Source: JBBSOW01 sp038259365 (GTDB taxonomy: Bacteria > Actinomycetota > Actinomycetes > Propionibacteriales > Propionibacteriaceae). Taken from it: a stretch of 22,096 nucleotides of DNA. This document shows, one piece after another, positions 13,993-21,575 of this stretch. The position numbers and the translations under genes are program-made. Location: contig JBBSOW010000050.1 of the NCBI GenBank assembly GCA_038259365.1, forward strand, positions 1-22,096, written 5' to 3'. A model generated the notes under the pieces. That model was not told the DNA's origin. It saw nothing but the letters and a program-made list of their open reading frames with translations, and ran no database searches. Position 1 is the first letter of the stretch; each line of letters starts with the position of its first letter.

Positions 13993-16900
13993 ATGTTTAG
14001 CAAGGTGCTGGTGGCCAACCGAGGTGAGATCGCGGTCCGCGCGTTTCGAGCCGCCTACGAGCTAGGCGTCCAGACCGTCGCGGTCTATCCCTACGAGGAT
14101 CGCAACGCGGTCCACCGCATCAAGGCCGACGAGGCCTACCTGATCGGCGAGAAGGGGCACCCGGTCCGCGCCTACCTCGACATCGACGAGATCATCCGCG
14201 CGGCCCGGGAGTCCGGGGCCGACGCCGTCTACCCCGGTTACGGTTTCTTGAGCGAGAACCCCGAGCTGGCCACCGCCTGCGAGCGGCACGGGCTGACGTT
14301 CGTCGGCCCGCCCGCCCACGTCTTGCGCCTGGCCGGCAACAAGGTCCGCGCCATCGCCGCCGCTCGCGGCGCCGGCATCCCGACGCTGGATTCCTGCGAC
14401 CCTTCCGACGACGTGGACTACCTCATCGGCGCCGCGGCCAAGATCGGCTTTCCGGTGTTCGTCAAGGCCGTCGCGGGTGGCGGCGGACGCGGCATGCGGC
14501 GCGTGGAAACCGCCGAGGCGCTCCCGGGGGCGCTCAGCGAGGCGATGCGGGAGGCCGACAGCGCGTTCGGCGACGCCACCTGCTTCATCGAGCAGGCGGT
14601 CGCGCGCCCGCGCCACATCGAGGTGCAGATCCTGGCCGACACCCAGGGCCACGTGATGCACCTGTTCGAGCGGGACTGCTCCATCCAGCGCCGGCACCAG
14701 AAGGTCGTCGAGGTCGCGCCGGCGCCCCACATCTCCGACGAGCTACGCGCCAACCTGTGCCGCGACGCCGTCGCCTTCGCCGAATCCCTCGATTATTCCT
14801 GCGCGGGCACGGTCGAGTTCCTCGTCGAGACCGAGGGGGAGCGGGCCGGCCGGCACGTGTTCATCGAGATGAACCCGCGGATCCAGGTGGAGCACACCAT
14901 CACCGAGGAGATCACCGACGTCGATCTGGTGCAGGCCCAGATGCGGATCGCCAGCGGGGAGTCGTTGAGCGATCTCGGCCTCAGCCAGGACTCGGTGCGG
15001 ATCAACGGTGCGGCGCTGCAGTGCCGCATCACCACCGAGGACCCGGCCAACAACTTTCGTCCCGACACCGGCACCATGACGGCCTACCGTTCCGCCGGAG
15101 GCGCCGGCGTGCGCCTCGACGGGGGCACGGCCGCGACGGGGGCCGAGATCGGCGCCCACTTCGATTCCATGCTGGTCAAGCTGATCTGCCGCGGGCGAGA
15201 CTTCTCCACCGCCGTCGCCCGCGCGCGCCGGGCGCTGGCCGAGTTCCGGATCCGCGGGGTCGCCACCAACATTCCGTTCCTGCAGGCCGTCCTCGAGGAC
15301 GCCGACTTCGCCGCCGGGGACCTCTCGACCTCCTTCATCGACGAGCGTCCCGGGCTGCTGGCGGCCCGGGGATCGGGGGACCGCGGCACCCGGTTGCTGC
15401 GTTGGCTGGCCGAGACCACCGTCAACAAGCCGTGGGGCGAGGCCCCGACGACGTTCGATCCCGCCGCCAAGCTGCCGGCGGGAGTCGACCTCGACGCGGA
15501 CGCGCCGGACGGGAGCCGGCAACGCCTGCAGAGGCTCGGCGCCGTCGGGTTTGCCAAGGCCCTGCGCGACAGCGTCCAGGTGGAGGTCACCGACACCACC
15601 TTCCGCGACGCCCACCAGTCCCTGCTCGCCACCCGCGTCCGCACCCGCGACCTGCTGCTCCCGGCGCCGTACCTGGCGCGGATGACCCCGGAGCTGTTCT
15701 CGGTCGAATGCTGGGGTGGGGCCACCTACGACGTCGCCCTTCGCTTCCTCGGCGAGGATCCGTGGGAGCGCCTGGCGCGACTGCGCCGCGCGATGCCCGG
15801 CCAGTGCCTGCAGATGTTGCTGAGGGGCCGCAACACCGTCGGTTACACGCCCTATCCCACCGCGGTGACCGAGGGCTTCGTGGCCGAGGCCGCCGAGGTG
15901 GGCATCGACATCTTCCGGATCTTCGACGCGCTCAACGACGTCGAGCAGATGCGCCCGGCGATCGAGGCGGTCCGCAACACCGGCGCTGTGGCGGAGGTGG
16001 CCCTGTGCTACACCGGCAATCTGCTGAGCGCGCACGAGGACATCTACACCCTGGACTACTACCTGCGCCTGGCCGAGAGGATCGTCGGCGCGGGCGCCCA
16101 CATCATCGCCATCAAGGACATGGCCGGGCTCCTGCGCCCCCCCGCGGCCCAGAAGCTGGTCACCGCGCTGCGGGATCGCTTCGAGTTGCCGGTGCACCTG
16201 CACACCCACGACACCGCCGGCGGCCAACTCGCCACCCTGCTGGCGGCCGTCAACGCCGGGGTCGACGCCGTCGACGTCGCGAGCGCGCCGATGGCGGCGA
16301 CGACGAGCCAGCCGCCGGCTTCGGCACTGGTGGCCGCGCTGGAGGGCACCGAGCGCTCCACGAAGCTGAACCTGCGGGCGGTGATGGATCTGGAGCCGTA
16401 CTGGGAGGCGCTGCGCCGGGTCTACAAGCCGTTCGAATCCGGCCTACCCAGCCCGACGGGTCGGGTCTACGATCATGAGATTCCCGGCGGTCAACTGTCC
16501 AACCTGCGCCAGCAGGCCGCCGCGCTCGGCCTGGCGGACAAGTTCGAGGAGATCGAGTCCACCTACGCCGCCGCCGACAAGATCCTGGGCCGCCCGGTCA
16601 AGGTGACGCCGTCGTCGAAGGTGGTGGGCGATCTCGCCCTGCATCTGGTGGCGGTCGGCGCCGATCCGGCCGATTTCGAGGCCAACCCGGGCAAGTACGA
16701 CGTGCCCGATTCGGTCATCGGCTTCCTCGGCGGCGAGCTCGGCGAACCCGCCGGCGGTTGGCCCGAGCCGTTTCGCACCAAGGCGCTGGACGGGCGCACG
16801 GTGCCCATCCGGGAGGAGCAGATCTCACCGGCAGACGAACAGACCCTGGCCACGAGCGGGCGCGCCCGTCAGGTCTGTCTGAACCGCCTGCTGTTCCCCG

Positions 16901-17391
16901 GCCCCGCCAAGGAGTTCGAGGCCCACCGCGAGGAGTTCGGCGACGTCAGCCGCCTGCACACCCTGGACTACCTGTACGGGATGCGCCCCGGGGAGGAACA
17001 CACCGCCCGGATCAGCCGCGGGGTCAGCCTGCTCATGGAGCTCGAGGCGATCTCCGAGCCCGACGAGAAGGGCTACCGCACGGTCATGTGCACCCTCAAC
17101 GGGCAGCTGCGCCCGGTCCGGATCCGGGACAAGGCGGTGGCGGTGGAGACCAAGTCCGCCGAGCGGGCCAACCCCGATCGGCCCGGTCACGTCGCCGCCC
17201 CGTTCGCGGGCACCGTGACCGTCAAGGTGGAGCCGGGAGCGGAGGTTCGCGAGGGGGAATCGGTCGCCACCATCGAGGCCATGAAGATGGAGGCCTCCAT
17301 CAACGCCCCCGTCGCCGGCACCGTCGAACGCGTCGCGCTCAAGGCGGTGGACTCGGTCGAGGGCGGGGACCTCGTGCTCGTTATCTCCTAA
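13993..17391 (+). CDS. pyc: Pyruvate carboxylase
   Basis: A single-chain 1132-residue biotin enzyme that makes oxaloacetate from pyruvate, bicarbonate and ATP, refilling the citric acid cycle. The domains are in the usual order: biotin carboxylase from residue 1 (SKVLVANRGEIAVRAF), with the ATP-grasp loop GGGGRGM (162-168) and EMNPRIQVEHT; carboxyltransferase with TTFRDAHQS (about 535-543) and the carboxylated Lys708 in IKDMAG; then the allosteric/tetramerisation linker; and the biotin carrier domain with biotinyl-Lys1098 in EAMKM. Full length and intact. The ATG at 13993 is preferred over an in-frame GTG three codons earlier because of family N-termini and the -10 box spacing. It is a single-gene unit that converges on the reductase gene. 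Confidence 0.97.
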   Translation: MFSKVLVANRGEIAVRAFRAAYELGVQTVAVYPYEDRNAVHRIKADEAYLIGEKGHPVRAYLDIDEIIRAARESGADAVYPGYGFLSENPELATACERHGLTFVGPPAHVLRLAGNKVRAIAAARGAGIPTLDSCDPSDDVDYLIGAAAKIGFPVFVKAVAGGGGRGMRRVETAEALPGALSEAMREADSAFGDATCFIEQAVARPRHIEVQILADTQGHVMHLFERDCSIQRRHQKVVEVAPAPHISDELRANLCRDAVAFAESLDYSCAGTVEFLVETEGERAGRHVFIEMNPRIQVEHTITEEITDVDLVQAQMRIASGESLSDLGLSQDSVRINGAALQCRITTEDPANNFRPDTGTMTAYRSAGGAGVRLDGGTAATGAEIGAHFDSMLVKLICRGRDFSTAVARARRALAEFRIRGVATNIPFLQAVLEDADFAAGDLSTSFIDERPGLLAARGSGDRGTRLLRWLAETTVNKPWGEAPTTFDPAAKLPAGVDLDADAPDGSRQRLQRLGAVGFAKALRDSVQVEVTDTTFRDAHQSLLATRVRTRDLLLPAPYLARMTPELFSVECWGGATYDVALRFLGEDPWERLARLRRAMPGQCLQMLLRGRNTVGYTPYPTAVTEGFVAEAAEVGIDIFRIFDALNDVEQMRPAIEAVRNTGAVAEVALCYTGNLLSAHEDIYTLDYYLRLAERIVGAGAHIIAIKDMAGLLRPPAAQKLVTALRDRFELPVHLHTHDTAGGQLATLLAAVNAGVDAVDVASAPMAATTSQPPASALVAALEGTERSTKLNLRAVMDLEPYWEALRRVYKPFESGLPSPTGRVYDHEIPGGQLSNLRQQAAALGLADKFEEIESTYAAADKILGRPVKVTPSSKVVGDLALHLVAVGADPADFEANPGKYDVPDSVIGFLGGELGEPAGGWPEPFRTKALDGRTVPIREEQISPADEQTLATSGRARQVCLNRLLFPGPAKEFEAHREEFGDVSRLHTLDYLYGMRPGEEHTARISRGVSLLMELEAISEPDEKGYRTVMCTLNGQLRPVRIRDKAVAVETKSAERANPDRPGHVAAPFAGTVTVKVEPGAEVREGESVATIEAMKMEASINAPVAGTVERVALKAVDSVEGGDLVLVIS

Positions 17392-17466
17392 CTGAGCCAG
17401 GATCGTTCGACCCGGTCGTTCGTGTTGGGGATGCTGGTTCTCGGTGACGCTCGCGGTGGGTGCGCC

Positions 17467-18474
17467 TCACAGGTCGAGCACCAGCCTGTCGCCGCGGCAG
17501 CGGCCGACGCAGATCATCATGGTCTCTCCTGCCTCGCGTTCGTCGTCCGACAACAGCGAGTCGCGGTGCTCGGGGACGCCGGCCAGCACGCGCGTCTCGC
17601 AGGTGCCGCAGATGCCTTCTTCGCAGGAGGTCTCGGGAAAGATCCCCGCGGCCTCGAGGGCGCGCACGATCGACACGCCAGGCTCGACGGTAACGGTGCA
17701 GCCCGATACCGCCGCCTCCACCTCGAACGCGGCGTCGTCACCGGTCGGTTCGGGTTGGGCCACCGGTGAGAACCGCTCCACGACCAGCGACCCCTCCGGC
17801 CAGTGGGCGGTCGCCTCGGCCACGGCGCCCAGCAGGGGTTCGGGCCCGCACGCGTAGACCAGCGTGTCGGGCTCGACCTCGGCGAACACCTCTTTCAGCG
17901 GCAGCAGGCCGGCCTCGTCCTGCGGGTGCAGCGCGACCTCGCCGCCGGGTCGAGAGTGGGGGGCGAACTCCTCGACGAACGCCATCGACGTGCGCTGGCG
18001 ACCGCCGTACAACAGCGACCACGGGATGCCGCCGGCTCGCGCGTGCGCGACCATGGCCAGGATGGGGGTGATGCCGATGCCGCCGGCCACGAACCGGTAG
18101 CGGCCGGCGGGCCGCAGCGCGAAGTTGTTGCGCGGCCCCCGCGCGTCGAGCACCATTCCCGGATGCAGGGTGGTGTGCACGGCGTGTGACCCGCCTCGGC
18201 CGACCGGTTCCAACAACACGGCGATGCGCCACTGCCGGCGGTTCGAGGACTCCCCGCACAGGGAGTACTGCCGCGTCAGGGCGCCGCCGAGGTGCAGGTC
18301 GAGGTGCGCTCCTGGCTCCCACTCGGGTAGCTCGCCACCGTCGGCGTCCTCCAGCAGCAACGACATGACCCCGTCGCTCTCCCACCGCATCTGGCGTATC
18401 AGCAGACGCAGGGTGCTGGCGCGAGAGTCGTCACCAAGTACGTCAGAGGTGCGAGGGTTGGTCTGGATCGTCAT
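17467..18474 (-). CDS. Oxygenase reductase: flavin/NAD(P)H domains plus C-terminal 2Fe-2S ferredoxin
   Basis: A 335-residue reductase of the phthalate dioxygenase reductase/VanB type, which moves electrons from NAD(P)H through flavin and a 2Fe-2S cluster to a Rieske oxygenase. Flavin-binding RQYSLC is at 68-73, the nucleotide-binding GGIGITP at 131-137 and CGPEPLL at 209-215, and the plant-type ferredoxin domain at the C-terminus has Cys284, Cys289, Cys292 and Cys322. AAGGAA (18479-18484) lies four bases before the ATG. It is the last gene of the operon that starts with the Rieske oxygenase, and is the likely electron donor. The domain order (flavin first, iron-sulfur last) is that of class IA systems. 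Confidence 0.92.
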   Translation of the reverse strand: MTIQTNPRTSDVLGDDSRASTLRLLIRQMRWESDGVMSLLLEDADGGELPEWEPGAHLDLHLGGALTRQYSLCGESSNRRQWRIAVLLEPVGRGGSHAVHTTLHPGMVLDARGPRNNFALRPAGRYRFVAGGIGITPILAMVAHARAGGIPWSLLYGGRQRTSMAFVEEFAPHSRPGGEVALHPQDEAGLLPLKEVFAEVEPDTLVYACGPEPLLGAVAEATAHWPEGSLVVERFSPVAQPEPTGDDAAFEVEAAVSGCTVTVEPGVSIVRALEAAGIFPETSCEEGICGTCETRVLAGVPEHRDSLLSDDEREAGETMMICVGRCRGDRLVLDL

Positions 18475-18514
18475 GCCATTCCTTGGGATATTGCGAAGTT
18501 TGTGGACGAACGGG

Positions 18515-19027
18515 TCAGGGGACCCAGCGCAGGACCGGCGTCAGGATGGGACTCAGGCGAACCAGCGCGACCCGGGCGCCGCCGGGAGCGGGACTTATCC
18601 GCAAGGACTCGGTCTCTTCGCCCTCGATCACGAAGACATCTCCCGGGGCAACCGAGCGTCTCCAGGGCCCGGAGGCGTGGGCGATGAGATGCTCACCCGT
18701 CAGGGGAACGACGACCAACTCCTCACCCGGGCGACGGGTCAGCTCGACGGTCTCGTCGGCGTGCACGGTGAGGTTGGCCGTGACGTGGTCGCGGTCGTGG
18801 TCAACGACGACCCGCCACGGGTCTGCCGCGCCGGGTCCGGTGTCAACCGCGGTGTCGGACCCGGAGCCGGCCCCCGTGTCAGGCTCGGAGTCGCCAGCGA
18901 TGCCGGGCACGCGGCGCACCGACCACAGCCACTGATCCCCCCGTTCGGGGGAATCGGGGCAGGCGGCCAGGATGGTTGAGCCGTCGGCGCCGGGGATGGC
19001 GGCGTTGCCGCGCACGAGCATCCACAC
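18515..19027 (-). CDS. Small cupin/HutD-like protein of unknown role
   Basis: A 170-residue protein (GTG at 19027; an ATG two codons later is equally possible, neither with a clear ribosome site). The second half is a run of beta strands and turns (RRPGEELVVVPLTGEH, SVAPGDVFVIEGEE, GARVALVRLSP) resembling one half of a cupin/HutD barrel; the usual metal-binding His/Glu pattern of cupins is not obvious. A Gly/Asp/Ser/Thr-rich acidic stretch (about residues 45-70) interrupts the middle and looks like a flexible insert. It starts within three bases of the Rieske stop and lies 40 bases before the reductase, so it should be co-expressed with both. No enzymatic function can be assigned. Confidence 0.65.
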   Translation of the reverse strand: MWMLVRGNAAIPGADGSTILAACPDSPERGDQWLWSVRRVPGIAGDSEPDTGAGSGSDTAVDTGPGAADPWRVVVDHDRDHVTANLTVHADETVELTRRPGEELVVVPLTGEHLIAHASGPWRRSVAPGDVFVIEGEETESLRISPAPGGARVALVRLSPILTPVLRWVP

Positions 19028-19029
19028 GG

Positions 19030-20082
19030 TCAGGCCCGACCGGCGGCGGCGGCGGGTGCCCTGGTGTCAGCGGGGGCGGCAGTCTGCTCGGCCTTGAGGA
19101 GTTGCGACATGATGCGGCGCGCCTTGGCCACGCCGGCGTCTTGGGCGATGAGCACGTCGTGCTCGTTCGCCGGCCGGGTGCGCAGCCCGATCTCTTGCAA
19201 CCGCAAGGCTTCGGCGTCCTCGTCGAGCACGGTGCCAAGCCCCGTGCGCAGGTCCTCGGTGGCCGCGGTGTTGTCGATGCCGAAGTTGCGGCTGAACGCG
19301 TAGTAGTACCAGGAGGTGTGCTCGTCGATGGGGGTGATGGCGTTGAGCACCTTGATGAGGTAGCCCTCTTCGCGGGGCCGGCCCTGCCCGGTGATGCCCG
19401 AGTGCAGGGTGTGATGGCTCGGCACGGCGAACTCGGTGGCGTGGAACCGGTCGTAGAGACCGGTGATGCCCATGGTCGCGGCGTACAGGGGCGGCGCCTC
19501 AACGCCGGGCATGAGCCGGTCGACGGTGACGGTGGTGCCGTCCACCTCGACGGTGATGCCGTACTCGTAGATGTAGTCGTCGCCCACCGTGGTCTGGTGG
19601 ATGAACGACTCGTGGGTCAGGTCGAGCAGGTTGTCGTGGATGAGATCGGCCCGGCACTCGAACAGCACGGAGTGGGTCACCGTCGCCCAGTCGGGGTCGT
19701 TCATAAAGTGGGTGTCGGGCACGAGCAACTCGTCGGCTCGCTCGGGATCCCCGGTCCAGACCCAGACCCAGCCGTCGCGCTCGACGACGGGGAAGACCCG
19801 CACGCGGGCCCGGGCCGGGATGCTCGACTGGGCTGGCACGCGAGTGCAGACGCCGTCGCAACCGAAGGCGAATCCGTGGTAGCCACACTCCACCGAGTCG
19901 TTGACGACCCGGCCAGACGAGAGGGGGAAGCCGCGGTGCGCACACCGGTCCGCCAGGGCGACGGCGGCACCGTCTTGCCGGCGGTACAGCACGATCGGCA
20001 GCTCGCACACCGTACGTGAGGACGGCTCACGCGTGACCTCATTCGACCACGCGGCCACGTACCAGGCGTTCAGGACGTACAT
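19030..20082 (-). CDS. Rieske non-heme iron oxygenase, vanillate demethylase-like terminal component
   Basis: A 350-residue oxygenase of the VanA/TsaM/DdmC class, which uses O2 and electrons from a reductase to hydroxylate or O-demethylate aromatic compounds. The Rieske cluster ligands are Cys47-x-His49 (CAHRG) and Cys66-x2-His69 (CGYHG). The catalytic iron site has His157 and His162 in DNLLDLTHESFIH, with Asp150 or Asp154 as the likely bridging residue to the neighbouring Rieske cluster; I did not assign the third (Asp) ligand. The C-terminal ~20 residues are an Ala/Pro-rich tail. The start is firm: GAGGAGGA (20087-20094) precedes the ATG. First gene of the operon; the substrate cannot be inferred with confidence. 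Confidence 0.92.
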   Translation of the reverse strand: MYVLNAWYVAAWSNEVTREPSSRTVCELPIVLYRRQDGAAVALADRCAHRGFPLSSGRVVNDSVECGYHGFAFGCDGVCTRVPAQSSIPARARVRVFPVVERDGWVWVWTGDPERADELLVPDTHFMNDPDWATVTHSVLFECRADLIHDNLLDLTHESFIHQTTVGDDYIYEYGITVEVDGTTVTVDRLMPGVEAPPLYAATMGITGLYDRFHATEFAVPSHHTLHSGITGQGRPREEGYLIKVLNAITPIDEHTSWYYYAFSRNFGIDNTAATEDLRTGLGTVLDEDAEALRLQEIGLRTRPANEHDVLIAQDAGVAKARRIMSQLLKAEQTAAPADTRAPAAAAGRA

Positions 20083-20111
20083 CGATTCCTCCTCGTTGAG
20101 ACAACACCGTC

Positions 20112-20140
20112 AATGTATCCACTGGATCCAATCCTGTCCA
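20112..20140 (-). promoter_or_regulatory. Promoter of the Rieske oxygenase operon
   Basis: On the minus strand TGGACA (-35, 20140-20135) and TACATT (-10, 20117-20112) are exactly 17 bases apart. The predicted mRNA start near 20105 leaves a leader of about 23 nt containing the strong ribosome site. Confidence 0.55.
20121..20132. promoter_or_regulatory. Candidate operator for the GntR regulator
   Basis: ACTGGATCCAAT is a 12-bp near-palindrome (perfect core TGGATCCA, 20123-20130) in the spacer of the oxygenase promoter and over the -35 of the regulator. Related half-sites TGTATCCA (20114-20121) and TGTCCA (20135-20140) flank it. This is a typical place for a repressor of the divergent operon. 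Confidence 0.45.
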
Positions 20141-20151
20141 GGGGGTAGCCT
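20122..20151 (+). promoter_or_regulatory. Candidate leaderless promoter of the GntR regulator
   Basis: TAGCCT (-10, 20146-20151) ends seven bases before the ATG at 20159, with a weak CTGGAT (-35, 20122-20127) 18 bases upstream. No Shine-Dalgarno is seen. Confidence 0.35.
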
Positions 20152-20158
20152 CACGGGT

Positions 20159-20845
20159 ATGCGTCAACCTCGTCAGGTCGAGCCGGTGGCCGAGAAGGTC
20201 TACCGCCATGTTCGCGACGCCATCGTCGCCGGCAGGTACCCGGCCGGCTCGCAGCTCGTGCAGGAGCAGGTCGCCGACGAGCTGGGGGTCTCGCGGACGC
20301 CGGTGCGCGAGGCGTTGGGCCGGCTGGCGGCCGAGGGTCTGGTCGCCTGGGTGCCCCGTTCGGGCTACACCGTGAACGCCCTGACCGACGCCGATATCAC
20401 CGACGTGTTCGAGGTGCGCCAGAGCCTGGAGCTGCTGGCCCTCCGCCAGGCGTGTGGGCAGCTGAGCCGCATCCAGGCCGCCCGGGTTCGCGTGCTGATC
20501 GCCGAGATGGATGCCGCTGATCCGAGCGATGCGAGCGCCCAGTTCGAGCTCAACCGGCGCTTTCATCAGGCCATGACCGAGCCGTGCCGCAACCGGTACC
20601 TGCTGGGGCTGCTCGACCAGCTCTGGGGCAACCCGGTGAGCCGGCGGATTACCGGGTCGTACCTGCACGATGCCGGCAGCGTCGCCCGGATGGTCGCCGA
20701 GCACGAGCAGATCCTGCAAGCGAGCCTCGACGACGACCTCGAGACCCTGCTGCGGCTGGCGGAGCAGCACATGAGCGACGGCTACGCAGACGCTCGGCAG
20801 CCGACGAGGTCGGCAGCCCGGGCCGGGGTCACCCTCTCGCGTTGA
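20159..20845 (+). CDS. GntR-family transcriptional regulator, FCD type
   Basis: A 228-residue regulator. Residues about 8-75 form the winged helix-turn-helix with the family signature LVQEQVADELGVSRTPVREAL and RSGYTV wing. Residues about 80-210 form the all-helical FCD ligand domain; His136, His182 and His204 are placed like the metal-binding histidines that hold a carboxylate ligand. It is transcribed away from the Rieske operon across 76 bp, so it most likely controls that operon and itself, with release by an aromatic or organic acid substrate; the effector is unknown. The frame is open far upstream, but the ATG at 20159 matches family N-termini and the -10 spacing. Confidence 0.9.
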   Translation: MRQPRQVEPVAEKVYRHVRDAIVAGRYPAGSQLVQEQVADELGVSRTPVREALGRLAAEGLVAWVPRSGYTVNALTDADITDVFEVRQSLELLALRQACGQLSRIQAARVRVLIAEMDAADPSDASAQFELNRRFHQAMTEPCRNRYLLGLLDQLWGNPVSRRITGSYLHDAGSVARMVAEHEQILQASLDDDLETLLRLAEQHMSDGYADARQPTRSAARAGVTLSR

Positions 20846-21191
20846 CGGCGATGCGCGGCGGTGAAAGGTGCCTAGCCTCGCCGACCGGTAGCCGACGTCA
20901 CGGCCGGATCGGTGACGGGGTCCTCGAGTTCACCCGTCCCAGCGAGGGAAACGGGTGACCGATCGGCTCAACGGTGTGGATGGATCCAGCCGGTGATGAA
21001 GCCGATGACGCCCGGCGCGAAGATGCGCCTCCCGTGCCCCAGCAGCCCGCAGTCGGCTGAGGGCGGGCCGCTGGGAGGCGAGCCGATGGTTCCCCAGGCC
21101 GGTCCGGGTCAGCCCGTGGGTCGCTGCATGCCACAACACCACCTACTGGTCCCGGCCCGCCAAGGCCTCGCCCAGACCGTTAGCCATATTC
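20846..21191. other. Region without a supportable gene, with hairpins and a possible gene remnant
   Basis: Short open frames occur on both strands, but none has a ribosome site or family match. On the minus strand, one frame between about 21110 and 20976 reads protein-like (PGPAWGTIGSPPSGPP, then GRRIFAPGVIGFITGW) to a stop, with no start, and may be a remnant of an unidentified gene. Confidence 0.4.
20930..20958. terminator. Possible terminator after the GntR gene
   Basis: TCACCCGT (20930-20937) and ACGGGTGA (20951-20958) form a perfect 8-bp stem with a 13-base loop, 85 bases after the gntR stop. No U-tract follows, as is common for terminators proposed in high-GC actinobacteria. A smaller inverted repeat (CGTCAC/GTGACG) lies at 20896-20917. 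Confidence 0.3.
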
Positions 21192-21575
21192 ATGCACCCA
21201 AGTTCGGTGCTTCTTTTTGAGGGAGTCGGCGCCGCCCAGCGTGCCCTCGATGACTTCATCGACGCCACCGTTTGGGTTCAGTCAGACTACGAAACCGCGG
21301 AACTGCGCGGCATTGAACGCGACATTGCCAGCGGCGTGAACGGCGATGGAGCCCAGTCGGTCTCGTTCTGGCACGAATGGATGGCCCAAGAGATCCCGTT
21401 CTTCGAGCGGGAGCGTCCCTGGGAACGAGCCACCGCCATTGTGGCGGGTACCTCTACAGCGGTCCGGGACCCGGACTTCGTCAAAGTCGCCCGACACTCG
21501 GCCGCCGACAGCGATCACCCCGAGCGATCGAGTAGGGGACAGGTACGACTTGATGGGCGATTCGTGGAGCGGTGA
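21192..21575 (+). pseudogene. N-terminally truncated P-loop nucleotide-kinase-like fragment
   Basis: The 127-residue frame resembles the second half of actinobacterial uridine-kinase-like P-loop ATPases: VLLFEGVGAAQRALDDFIDA (Walker B-like strand and following helix), VWVQSDYETAELRGIERDIA, FWHEWMAQEIPFFERERPW and ATAIVAGT. The N-terminal third, which should carry the Walker A nucleotide-binding loop, is absent, and nothing like it lies upstream to 20846. After AGTST the C-terminus no longer looks family-like. There is no Shine-Dalgarno before the ATG. It is best read as a remnant truncated at both ends; a short functional protein is unlikely. Confidence 0.6.

Noticed and set aside
14743..16478. 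Long open frames overlapping pyruvate carboxylase on both strands
   Set aside because: The pyc frame carries every expected motif through its full length; the others are Arg/Gly/Pro-rich shadows.
17392..17466. Terminator between pyc and the convergent reductase gene
   Set aside because: Only a short CGACC-C-GGTCG palindrome is present, with no usable loop and no T-tract.
17467..20082. Naming the oxygenase and reductase vanA and vanB
   Set aside because: Family membership is clear, but this class acts on many aromatics and nothing here proves vanillate as the substrate.
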